A stretch of 6,692 nucleotides of DNA from JBAZKK01 sp964456925 (GTDB taxonomy: Bacteria; Omnitrophota; Gorgyraeia; Gygaellales; Profunditerraquicolaceae): contig CAYWCX010000036.1 of assembly GCA_964456925.1 (NCBI GenBank), positions 1-6,692 of the forward strand, given 5' to 3'. Both the position numbers and the translations under genes were made by a program. Of the stretch, positions 1-5,982 are shown piece after piece (position 1 is the stretch's first letter; each line of letters opens with the position of its first letter). Under the pieces are notes generated by a model. It was not told the DNA's origin. It was given only the letters and a program-made list of their open reading frames with translations, and made no database searches.

Positions 1-956
1 TAGCGCTCTGCGAGGCACGCGGGATAAGATGGGAATACGATACCTTCAGCAAAAAGGTTGATCTCAACAGGGACTCCCACCGTATCAGCTTGATGGTCGG
101 CGAACGGCTGGTGCTGGTGGACGGCGCGCCGCAGTATCTTAAGCACCCGGTGGATTTTTATCAGGGCGCAATCGCGGTGCCGTATAAATTCAAAGAGCAG
201 GTTATTGACGTTGTTTTCAAGGAAACAAAAACTTACCGCCGGGCAGCGGCAGTGCCCTTGACGCGCTTTAAAAAGATTGTAGTGGATGCCGGCCACGGCG
301 GCACTGACCCCGGCGCAATCGGCAGAACCGGCATCAGGGAAAAATTATTGACCCTCGATATTGCCAAGCGCTTGAGCAAACTCCTGCGCGATGACGGCTT
401 TGAAGTAGTAATGACGCGCTCTTCGGATGCCTTTGTGCCGCTTTCCCGACGGGTGGCTATTACCAACAAGCACAACGCCGACCTCTTTATCAGCATCCAC
501 GCCAATGCCAACCGCGTGCGCAGCTTAAGAGGTTTCGAGGTTTATTACATCAGCCCGCAGGCAGGAGATTCCAAGCGGGCCCTTAGCGCGGCGCAGAAAG
601 ACCGCCTGGCCTTAGAGAGCAGTTGTTTTTCCGGCAATTCCGTTACCTTGAGGGCGATTCTCTGGGATATGATTTATACCTATGGCCGCGCCGAATCCAT
701 TGAACTCGCGGAATCCGTCTGCAGTTCGATGCAGCGCGAGCTTGATTCCAGAATTATCGGCGTCAAGAGCGCGAATTTTTATGTATTGCGCGGGGTATCT
801 ATGCCGGCGATCCTCGCGGAGGTAGGCTTCCTCTCAAATGCCGATGAAGAGCAGATGCTGAAAAACAGTTATTATCGCCAGCAGGTAGCGGAGGCGATTG
901 CGCAGGGTGTGCGTAATTACGTCATTGATTATCCGGTAATGGAGGCGTCAAGGTGA
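1..956 (+). CDS. N-acetylmuramoyl-L-alanine amidase (Amidase_3 family), 5'-truncated by window edge
   Basis: Zinc amidase that cleaves the bond between N-acetylmuramic acid and L-alanine of peptidoglycan, expected to act outside the cytoplasmic membrane. The frame is open from base 3 (first full codon), so the gene starts upstream; a TTG/ATG at 90-95 is internal, not the start. 317 residues are visible. Residues 1 to about 75 resemble a copper-amine-oxidase-N-type stalk domain (short beta repeats with VGERLVLVDG, then AIAVP). The catalytic domain starts near residue 90: zinc ligands His98 (DAGHGG), Glu113 (REK) and His166 (SIHAN), and catalytic Glu273 (AEVGFLSN) are all present, so it should be active. 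Any signal peptide would lie in the missing part. The stop overlaps the murI start (GTGA), suggesting translational coupling of two cell-wall genes. The family call is secure; the stalk domain is a looser match. Confidence 0.93.
   Translation, partial: ALCEARGIRWEYDTFSKKVDLNRDSHRISLMVGERLVLVDGAPQYLKHPVDFYQGAIAVPYKFKEQVIDVVFKETKTYRRAAAVPLTRFKKIVVDAGHGGTDPGAIGRTGIREKLLTLDIAKRLSKLLRDDGFEVVMTRSSDAFVPLSRRVAITNKHNADLFISIHANANRVRSLRGFEVYYISPQAGDSKRALSAAQKDRLALESSCFSGNSVTLRAILWDMIYTYGRAESIELAESVCSSMQRELDSRIIGVKSANFYVLRGVSMPAILAEVGFLSNADEEQMLKNSYYRQQVAEAIAQGVRNYVIDYPVMEASR
941..945 (+). promoter_or_regulatory. Shine-Dalgarno for murI
   Basis: GGAGG lies 7 nt before the GTG at 953, inside the last codons of the amidase gene. 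It decides in favour of the non-ATG start of murI, since that start also places the conserved FDSGVGG motif at the expected distance from the N-terminus. Confidence 0.75.
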
Positions 957-1750
957 GCAGGGCAATCGGCGTTTTTGATTCCGGCGTAGGCGGGCTTACG
1001 GTGGTAAAAGAATTGAGCCGTCAGTTGCCGTCGGAGGATATCGTTTATTTCGGGGACACCGCGCGCGTCCCCTACGGCATAAAATCCCGGGAGACCGTCA
1101 TCCGTTTTTCAATCGAGAATATGCTGTTTCTCCTGAAACAGGAGGTAAAACTTATCTGCGTCGCCTGCAATACCGTCTCGAGCCTGGCGCTGCCCGTCAT
1201 CAAAAAATATTTCAAGGTCCCGATTATAGGCGTGATTACGCCGGGCGCGATGAAAGCGGTGTACGCTACGCGCAATAAACGTATCGGCGTCATCGGCACC
1301 CGCAGCACCATCAAAAGCGGGGCTTACGAAAGAGAAATCAAGCATCTTGACCCCGGTATCGCGGTTACGGCAGCGGCGTGCTCCCTGTTTGTGCCTTTCG
1401 TGGAAGAAGGCTTTATGGAAGGAAGGGCGGTAGAAGAAATAGCGCGGCATTATCTAAAACCTGTGAAAGCCGCCGGGGTGGATACCCTGATTTTAGGATG
1501 CACCCATTATCCCCTGCTTAAACCGGTGATTAAAAAAGTCATGGGCAGCGGCGTTACCCTGATAGATTCCGCCAAGGAGGTTGCCCTTGAAGTAAAAGAG
1601 GCATTATCCGGCGACGGCCAGTTGAACAAGTCGAGCCGCCGCGGCAGGCAGAAATTTTACGTCAGCGATAACCCGGAGTGGTTCAGCGGCCTCGCGCGGC
1701 GTTTCCTGGGCCGGCCGGTCAACGATGTTTCGAGGGTGAACAATGTATAG
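953..1750 (+). CDS. murI: Glutamate racemase
   Basis: Cofactor-independent cytoplasmic racemase that converts L-glutamate to D-glutamate for the peptidoglycan stem peptide. It is 265 aa, the usual family length. The catalytic pair is visible: Cys72 in VACNT and Cys183 in LGCTHYPLL, with His185 beside the second cysteine and Asp9 in the N-terminal FDSGVGG motif. The FGDTARVPYG segment (residues 34-42) and the C-terminal YVSDNPEWF segment are also typical. The start is GTG, supported by a GGAGG 7 nt upstream and a 4-nt overlap with the amidase stop. The 3' end overlaps queD by 8 nt. Pairing with an amidase fits a cell-wall role. No key residue is missing; the assignment is firm. Confidence 0.97.
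   Translation: MSRAIGVFDSGVGGLTVVKELSRQLPSEDIVYFGDTARVPYGIKSRETVIRFSIENMLFLLKQEVKLICVACNTVSSLALPVIKKYFKVPIIGVITPGAMKAVYATRNKRIGVIGTRSTIKSGAYEREIKHLDPGIAVTAAACSLFVPFVEEGFMEGRAVEEIARHYLKPVKAAGVDTLILGCTHYPLLKPVIKKVMGSGVTLIDSAKEVALEVKEALSGDGQLNKSSRRGRQKFYVSDNPEWFSGLARRFLGRPVNDVSRVNNV
1732..1736 (+). promoter_or_regulatory. Shine-Dalgarno for queD
   Basis: GAGGG lies 6 nt before the ATG at 1743, within the last codons of murI. It supports the 8-nt overlap of queD with murI as a real start rather than a gene-calling artefact. Confidence 0.6.
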
Positions 1751-2102
1751 CGTAAAGGTAGAGGCAAATTTCAGCTCGGCGCACAACCTGCGCAACTACA
1801 AAGGCAAGTGCGAGTCTTTGCACGGCCACAACTGGAAGGTGGAGGCAGTGGTTTCTAAAGACAGGCTCGATAAGGCCGGGATGGCGATGGACTTTGAGGA
1901 GCTCAAGGGAGAATTGAAAAAAGTCCTGCGTAAATTAGACCACAGTTATCTTAACCGCATCGCTTATTTTAAAAAGGCCAACCCCACTTCGGAAAATATC
2001 GCCAGGTATATTTATGATGTCCTCAAAATCCGCATCAAGGATATCGCGAGGGTAACGGTCTGGGAATCGGATAATTCCTGCGCGACTTATTATGGCGAAT
2101 AG
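1743..2102 (+). CDS. queD: 6-carboxytetrahydropterin synthase QueD
   Basis: Converts 7,8-dihydroneopterin triphosphate to 6-carboxy-5,6,7,8-tetrahydropterin, the first dedicated step of queuosine/preQ0 synthesis. At 119 aa it is a compact single T-fold domain. The zinc ligands are His14 (SSAH), His27 and His29 (HGHNW), and the catalytic Cys23 sits four residues before His27 (CESLHGH). The LDH segment (residues 65-67), the PTSENIA pterin-binding stretch (81-87) and Glu108 (VWES) complete the active-site set. Presence of the Cys separates it from the eukaryotic-type PTPS (6-pyruvoyl-tetrahydropterin synthase) enzymes, and the next three genes confirm the queuosine role. It overlaps murI by 8 nt, so it is probably read from the same transcript. 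Confidence 0.96.
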   Translation: MYSVKVEANFSSAHNLRNYKGKCESLHGHNWKVEAVVSKDRLDKAGMAMDFEELKGELKKVLRKLDHSYLNRIAYFKKANPTSENIARYIYDVLKIRIKDIARVTVWESDNSCATYYGE

Positions 2103-2109
2103 GCGGGTT

Positions 2110-2793
2110 ATGCCTGCCCGCAGGCAGGCGATTGTTCTTTTATCAGGCGGTCTGGATTCTGCGGTAACGCTGTATTTGGCAAAAAGCAGGGGTTTTGCCT
2201 GCCGCTGCCTAATTTTTGATTACGGCCAGCGCCATTGCCGCGAGATAGAGTCTGCGCGTAAAATCGCCCGTGCCGCGGGTTGTCCTTACCGGGTTATAAA
2301 AATTTCCCTGCCCTGGCAGGGCTGTGCCCTTTTGGATAAGGAATTAAAGATTCCCGTCGGCCAGCAAGCGCCAAAAGGCCGCAGCGCCAAAAAAATACCG
2401 AGCACCTATGTGCCGGCTCGCAACATCATATTCCTGAGTTTTGCCTTGTCTTTTGCCGAGGCGACAGGAGCGAAGGCCATATTTATCGGCGCGCATACCC
2501 ACGATTACAGCGGTTATCCGGATTGCCGGCCGAATTTCTACCGCGCCTTCCGCAAGGCCGCGCTTACGGGAACGAAAAGCGGGATAGAAAAAGCAGCGGT
2601 TAAGATTTTCACGCCGCTCATTAACAAGAAGAAAGCAGAGATTATTAAACTGGGCCAAAAGCTTAAAGTGCCGTTTGGATTAACCTGGTCCTGTTATCGC
2701 GGGGCCAAGGTTCCCTGCGGCCGCTGTGATAGTTGTTATTTCAGGGCGCGGGGTTTTAAGGCAGCAGGGTTAAAAGACCCCTTATCGGGATAA
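2110..2793 (+). CDS. queC: 7-cyano-7-deazaguanine (preQ0) synthase QueC
   Basis: ATP-dependent enzyme that turns 7-carboxy-7-deazaguanine plus ammonia into preQ0. From the ATG at 2110 it has 227 aa. The PP-loop SGGLDS is at residues 12-17, STYVPARN at about 98-105 and YPDCRPN at about 136-142. A C-terminal zinc site uses Cys195, Cys203, Cys206 and Cys209 (the CGRCDSC cluster). An upstream in-frame ATG at 2092 would add six residues and overlap queD by 11 nt, but it has no visible ribosome site. The ATG at 2110 has AGG six nt upstream and brings the P-loop to the normal distance from the N-terminus. Oddly, the first codons are a perfect GC-rich palindrome (2112-2129), encoding PARRQA. The function is firm; the start is uncertain. 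Confidence 0.94.
   Translation: MPARRQAIVLLSGGLDSAVTLYLAKSRGFACRCLIFDYGQRHCREIESARKIARAAGCPYRVIKISLPWQGCALLDKELKIPVGQQAPKGRSAKKIPSTYVPARNIIFLSFALSFAEATGAKAIFIGAHTHDYSGYPDCRPNFYRAFRKAALTGTKSGIEKAAVKIFTPLINKKKAEIIKLGQKLKVPFGLTWSCYRGAKVPCGRCDSCYFRARGFKAAGLKDPLSG
2112..2129. repeat. GCCTGCC-N4-GGCAGGC palindrome at the queC start
   Basis: Perfect 7-bp inverted repeat: arms 2112-2118 and 2123-2129, loop CGCA. It begins inside the ATG chosen for queC and forms codons 2-7. I recall short palindromes of this kind being scattered in high copy, including inside reading frames, in some candidate-phylum genomes; that is memory, not something the window proves. The left arm can also pair with the upstream GGCGGG (2102-2107, one G-T wobble), which would hide both the ribosome site and the ATG. 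Confidence 0.65.
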
Positions 2794-2795
2794 AT

Positions 2796-3467
2796 ATGAA
2801 AGGCAGGATTAACGAGGTTTTCGAGAGCATCCAGGGGGAAGGCCTGTATCTGGGAGAGAAGCAGCTCTTCGTGCGTTTCTCCGGATGCAATCTCGGCTGC
2901 CGCTTCTGCGACACCGACCATAAGGCCTTCCGGGAATATGAGCCCTACGAATTATTCGAGGAGATTAAGAAACATAAAAACGGCCACCACTCTGTTTCCT
3001 TTACCGGCGGAGAGCCGCTGTTACAGAAGGATTTTCTCAAGGAAGTCCTGATACTTAACCGCAGCAACGGATACCGTAATTATTTGGAGACTAACGGCAC
3101 GCTGCCTGATGCCCTGGAAGAGGTAATAGATCTCGTCGATATCGTGGCAATGGACTTAAAACTCCCTACTTCGACGGGGTTGAATGATTTCTGGAAGGAA
3201 CATCAGCGCTTCCTGGAGATTGCCTATCGTCAAGACGCCTTCCTGAAGGCCGTGATATGCGTTTCTACTACCGAAGAGGATTTCCGCCGGGCATTAAACC
3301 TGATAAAAGAGCACAACAGGGCAGTGGTGCTGGTGCTGCAGCCGAACAGCCGCGAGGACAGCGCCGCCCTTAGGGAAAAAATCAACGGCTTCAGCAGGAT
3401 TGCCAGGGAGGAAAATATCGCGGTGTGCGTGATACCGCAGATGCATAAGACAGTTAAAATAAAATGA
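2796..3467 (+). CDS. queE: 7-carboxy-7-deazaguanine synthase QueE (radical SAM)
   Basis: Radical S-adenosylmethionine enzyme that rearranges 6-carboxytetrahydropterin to 7-carboxy-7-deazaguanine with ring contraction and loss of ammonia. It is 223 aa. The [4Fe-4S] cluster motif CX3CX2C is at Cys31, Cys35 and Cys38 (CNLGCRFCDT), preceded by the family signature ESIQGEG (10-16). The SAM-binding TGGEP is at 70-74, ETNGT at 98-102 and DLKLP further on. The C-terminal PQMHK is typical of QueE. The start is 2 nt after the queC stop with only a weak GGGA upstream, so translation is probably coupled to queC; the 3' end overlaps queF by ATGA. All cluster ligands are present. Confidence 0.96.
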   Translation: MKGRINEVFESIQGEGLYLGEKQLFVRFSGCNLGCRFCDTDHKAFREYEPYELFEEIKKHKNGHHSVSFTGGEPLLQKDFLKEVLILNRSNGYRNYLETNGTLPDALEEVIDLVDIVAMDLKLPTSTGLNDFWKEHQRFLEIAYRQDAFLKAVICVSTTEEDFRRALNLIKEHNRAVVLVLQPNSREDSAALREKINGFSRIAREENIAVCVIPQMHKTVKIK

Positions 3468-3850
3468 AAAAGTCCGCTTACGAGGGGCTGCAGGAGAATA
3501 TCAGGAAACTCAAAACCCCGGCGATTGAAGTTTGGGAAAACCGCTATCCCGAAAAAGATTATACCATTCGCCTGGAGGTGCCGGAGTTTACCTGCATCTG
3601 CCCCAAGACCGGCCTGCCGGACTTCGCGAACATCACCATTGAGTATTCCCCGCGTAAATACTGCGTTGAATTGAAGTCTTTTAAGATGTATACCATTTTT
3701 TACCGCAACCTCGGCATCTTCCACGAGCACGTCATTAACAGGATGCTGGAGGATTTAGTGCGGGCAGCGCGCCCGAAGTGGATGAAGATTGTGGGTGAGT
3801 TTAATCCCCGCGGCGGCATCAAGACCACCGTTACCGCCGCCTACAAATAG
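3464..3850 (+). CDS. queF: NADPH-dependent 7-cyano-7-deazaguanine reductase QueF (short, type I)
   Basis: Reduces the nitrile of preQ0 to the aminomethyl group of preQ1, using two NADPH. At 128 aa it is the unimodular short form, as in Bacillus, rather than the long two-domain form of E. coli. The catalytic Cys46 and Asp53 are seven residues apart in CPKTGLPD, as the family requires. The QueF signature is seen as ELKSFKMY (69-76), and the FHEH segment (86-89) carries the conserved Glu88 that contacts substrate. The ATG overlaps the queE stop by 4 nt. Finding QueF rather than only QueC indicates that the pathway here leads to preQ1 and queuosine, not to archaeosine or DNA-type 7-deazaguanine marks. 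Confidence 0.96.
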   Translation: MKKSAYEGLQENIRKLKTPAIEVWENRYPEKDYTIRLEVPEFTCICPKTGLPDFANITIEYSPRKYCVELKSFKMYTIFYRNLGIFHEHVINRMLEDLVRAARPKWMKIVGEFNPRGGIKTTVTAAYK

Positions 3851-3884
3851 GAGACGCTTTCCTCCCCGATCGGGACAGTGTCTC
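3851..3884. repeat. Hairpin element in the queF-fumarase gap
   Basis: Imperfect stem of 8 bp (3851-3858 with 3877-3884, one G-T wobble) enclosing an inner TCCC/GGGA stem (3863-3866 with 3872-3875) and the palindrome CCCGATCGGG (3865-3874). The 9-mer CAAATAGGA occurs on both sides, at 3844-3852 and 3884-3892, so the element looks duplicated or inserted. No T-run follows the stem, so it is not a standard intrinsic terminator. It may be a REP-like element, an RNA-processing site or a protein site; which of these cannot be told from here. Confidence 0.5.
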
Positions 3885-3907
3885 AAATAGGAAAGTATGC
3901 CTCTGAT

Positions 3908-4729
3908 ATGAAGACAATAAGAGCGGAAAAAATAAAAAATACGGTTGCGCAGTTGTGCGCGAAGGCCAACTTTGATTTAAGAAAGGATGTCTTTGCCGCT
4001 TTGAGGAGAGTTTATGCCGCGGAGAAGAATAAAAAGGCCAGGGCAATACTCGCCGCAATCATTAAGAACGCCCGCGCGGCAAAAACAGAAAAACTCGCCA
4101 TCTGCCAGGATACCGGGTTACCTTGCGTATTCGTAGAACTGGGCCAGGATGCAAGGATTCTCGGCGACCTGAAGGCCGCAATACAAAACGGCATTAAAGA
4201 AGGTTATAAAAAGGCGCGACTTCGCGATTCGGTAGTCCAAGACCCCCTGAAAAGAGGAAAGTCCTCTTACGTCCCGGGCTTAATCCATATTGATGTCGTA
4301 AAGGGCAATAAATTAAAAATTACGCTTTTACCCAAGGGGTTTGGCTGCGAGAATAAAACCCGGCTGAAGATGTTCAAGCCCACTACGTCTTTGGAGGCAG
4401 TCAGGAAATTTATCATCGAGGCAATAAAGAACGCCGGGCCGGATGCCTGCCCGCCGTTCGTCGTAGGCGTAGGTATCGGCGGCACTGCGGATTACGCCTG
4501 TCTTTTGGCGAAGAAAGCATTATTAGCGCCGCTTAATTCCACCACAGCTAAATTAAGCCGCGAGTTATCGAAAGAAGCCAATCGCTTGAATATCGGGCCA
4601 ATGGGTTTAGGAGGCAGGGCTACGGTTCTGGCAGTGAACATTCTTACTTATCCCACGCACATCGCAGGCCTGCCGGTGGCAGTGAACATCAGCTGCCACG
4701 CCACCCGCAGCGCCTCGGCAGTTCTCTAA
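3908..4729 (+). CDS. fumA: Class I fumarate hydratase, alpha subunit (tartrate dehydratase/fumarase N-terminal type)
   Basis: Alpha half of an oxygen-sensitive [4Fe-4S] hydro-lyase that interconverts fumarate and L-malate. 273 aa from ATG 3908. Candidate cluster cysteines are Cys66 (ICQDTG), Cys181 (DACPP) and Cys263 (ISCH), at the family positions; Asp68 in CQDTG is the expected substrate contact. The GFGCENK segment (145-151) matches the usual GxGSEN motif but with Cys147 in place of Ser. GVGIGGTAD and GPMGLGG stretches are also typical. An alternative GTG at 3878 would add ten residues, but it sits in the hairpin and has no ribosome site, so the ATG is preferred. It pairs with the beta subunit 6 nt downstream. 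A tartrate dehydratase cannot be excluded by sequence alone, but fumarase is more likely outside tartrate operons. Confidence 0.9.
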   Translation: MKTIRAEKIKNTVAQLCAKANFDLRKDVFAALRRVYAAEKNKKARAILAAIIKNARAAKTEKLAICQDTGLPCVFVELGQDARILGDLKAAIQNGIKEGYKKARLRDSVVQDPLKRGKSSYVPGLIHIDVVKGNKLKITLLPKGFGCENKTRLKMFKPTTSLEAVRKFIIEAIKNAGPDACPPFVVGVGIGGTADYACLLAKKALLAPLNSTTAKLSRELSKEANRLNIGPMGLGGRATVLAVNILTYPTHIAGLPVAVNISCHATRSASAVL

Positions 4730-4735
4730 TCAGCA

Positions 4736-5248
4736 ATGAAAAAAATAAAACTACCATTAGAGCCGGAAAACCTCGAGTCCGGCGACGAAGTTTTATTCAG
4801 CGGCGTGGTCTATACCGCCAGGGACCAGGCGCACCGCAGACTCGCCGACGCTTTACGCTGCGGCAGGAAACTGCCTTTTAGTTTGAAGGGGCAAATTATT
4901 TATTATTGCGGCCCCAACCCCGCGCCCAAAGGTAAAATCATCGGCTCCTGCGGTCCCACCACCTCAAGCCGGATGGATGATTTTACCCCCGCGCTCCTTA
5001 AGGCAGGGTTAAAAGGGATGATTGGCAAGGGTAGCCGTTCCCGCGAGGTTATCCGGGCAGTAAAAAAATACCGCGCGGTTTATTTTCTTACCTATGCCGG
5101 CTGCGGCGCGCTTTTATCAAAGTATATCAAGCGCAAAAAATTAGTCGCCTATCCCGAACTCGGCCCCGAAGCGATTTACAGATTGGAAGTTAAGGATTTT
5201 CCCCTGATTGTGGCAGTGGACAGCAAGGGCCGTAACATCTACGGCTAA
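4736..5248 (+). CDS. fumB: Class I fumarate hydratase, beta subunit
   Basis: Beta half of the two-subunit class I fumarase; it corresponds to the C-terminal domain of single-chain FumA/FumB enzymes. 170 aa, normal for a separate beta chain. Substrate-binding motifs known in the family are present: YTARDQAH with Arg29, GPTTSSRMD with Thr75/Thr76 and Arg79, and IGKG with Lys98, followed by VAYPELGPEAI near the C-terminus. The TYAGCGALLSK segment has a Cys where Gly or Ala is usual, and two more unusual cysteines occur in YYCGP and GSCGP. No Shine-Dalgarno is visible before the ATG, so it probably depends on coupling to the alpha gene 6 nt upstream. The symbol denotes the beta subunit, not E. 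coli FumB. Confidence 0.9.
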   Translation: MKKIKLPLEPENLESGDEVLFSGVVYTARDQAHRRLADALRCGRKLPFSLKGQIIYYCGPNPAPKGKIIGSCGPTTSSRMDDFTPALLKAGLKGMIGKGSRSREVIRAVKKYRAVYFLTYAGCGALLSKYIKRKKLVAYPELGPEAIYRLEVKDFPLIVAVDSKGRNIYG

Positions 5249-5252
5249 GAAC

Positions 5253-5261
5253 GGAGGAAGG
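5253..5261 (+). promoter_or_regulatory. Strong Shine-Dalgarno for rph
   Basis: GGAGGAAGG in the 17-nt gap after the fumarase beta gene; the GGAGG core ends 8 nt before the ATG at 5266. It is the clearest ribosome site in the window, meaning rph is translated independently rather than by coupling to fumB. Confidence 0.8.
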
Positions 5262-5265
5262 ATTA

Positions 5266-5982
5266 ATGGAGAGGAAGGATTCCCGCAAACCGGACCAGTT
5301 AAGAAAAGTCGTCATCACTCCAAATTATCTCAAGCACGCCGAAGGCTCCTGTCTGATTGAATTAGGCGAGACTAAAGTCGTCTGCAGCGCGTCGGTAGAG
5401 GAAAGCGTCCCGCCCTTTCTCAAAGGCAGCGGTAACGGCTGGGTAACCGCGGAATATGGGATGCTCCCGCGTTCCTGCCTCACGCGCATCCCGCGCGGCA
5501 AGGATTCCGGCCGCACTTACGAGATTCAAAGATTGATAGGCCGTTCCTTGCGCGCCGTCACCGCGATGAATGAGATAGGAGAACGCAGCATCTGGATGGA
5601 CTGCGACGTGATTCAGGGCGACGGCGGCACGCGTACCGCCTCGATTACCGGAAGTTTCATCGTCCTGGTTTACGCGCTGGATAAGCTCAGGAAAAACGGG
5701 GCAATCAGCCGCATACCGATAAGGGATTTCGTGGCAGCCACCAGTGTCGGGATGCTGCGCGGTGAACTGATGCTGGACCTGAATTACGAGGAGGATTCGC
5801 AGGCAGACGTGGATATGAATATCGTAATGACCGGAAGCGGCGAATTCATCGAAGTCCAGGGGACCTCGGAGCGCAAGCCCTTCAATAAAAAACAGATGGA
5901 AGAACTGCTCGGGCTCGCGACCAAAGGTATCAGGGATTTAATCGCCATCCAACAGGGGTTCTTGAAGGATATTCTTCGCTGA
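5266..5982 (+). CDS. rph: Ribonuclease PH
   Basis: Phosphate-dependent 3'-5' exoribonuclease that trims the 3' ends of tRNA precursors and other structured RNAs in the cytoplasm, normally as a hexamer. It is 238 aa, the usual length. Visible family blocks: GWVTAEYGMLPRS (58-70), SGRTYEIQRLIGRSLR (81-96), the phosphate-binding GGTRTASITG (120-129), the acidic pair Asp177 and Asp183 in EEDSQADVD, and EFIEVQGTSE (193-202). The active-site set is intact. The loop between MLPRS and SGRT seems a few residues shorter than in well-known homologues, and CDVIQGDGG has Gly where Ala is common. The ATG is set by a strong ribosome site. Its stop overlaps rdgB (TGATG). Confidence 0.97.
   Translation: MERKDSRKPDQLRKVVITPNYLKHAEGSCLIELGETKVVCSASVEESVPPFLKGSGNGWVTAEYGMLPRSCLTRIPRGKDSGRTYEIQRLIGRSLRAVTAMNEIGERSIWMDCDVIQGDGGTRTASITGSFIVLVYALDKLRKNGAISRIPIRDFVAATSVGMLRGELMLDLNYEEDSQADVDMNIVMTGSGEFIEVQGTSERKPFNKKQMEELLGLATKGIRDLIAIQQGFLKDILR

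Noticed and set aside
90..956. Treating the TTG at 90 as the true start of the amidase
   Set aside because: The same frame is open to the first base of the window and the upstream residues continue the stalk-domain pattern, so the gene begins before the window.
1636..1651. GCCGCCGCGGCAGGCAG in murI as a further repeat copy
   Set aside because: Only 7-9 nt match the palindrome and the symmetry is different; it lies in a variable linker and needs no special explanation.
2306..2330. Overlapping inverted repeats (CCCTGCC-CT-GGCAGGG, then AGGGC-TGT-GCCCT) inside queC
   Set aside because: The encoded SLPWQGCALLD stretch resembles the normal loop in QueC proteins, so there is no sign of an insertion; loops of 2-3 nt make long hairpins unlikely.
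3230..3730. Long reverse-strand open frame across queE and queF (166 codons)
   Set aside because: It is the antisense shadow of two well-recognised genes, has no recognisable domain and no ribosome site, and its composition mirrors the sense codons.
3851..3884. Intrinsic terminator after queF
   Set aside because: The stem is imperfect and is followed by CAAATAGG rather than a run of T, so standard termination is not supported.
3897..3911. Five-codon reading frame (MPLI, stop) overlapping the fumarase alpha ATG by ATGA, as a possible leader peptide
   Set aside because: Far too short to support, and the AGGAAAG before it is too close to its ATG for a normal ribosome site; that same AGGAAAG serves the real start at 3908 at a longer spacing.
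4443..4454. Another 12-nt match (ATGCCTGCCCGC) to the queC palindrome region, in the fumarase alpha gene
   Set aside because: It encodes the conserved DACPP motif with a cluster cysteine, and the right arm of the palindrome is absent, so it is coincidence of codon choice. It also shows that matches of this length can arise by chance here.
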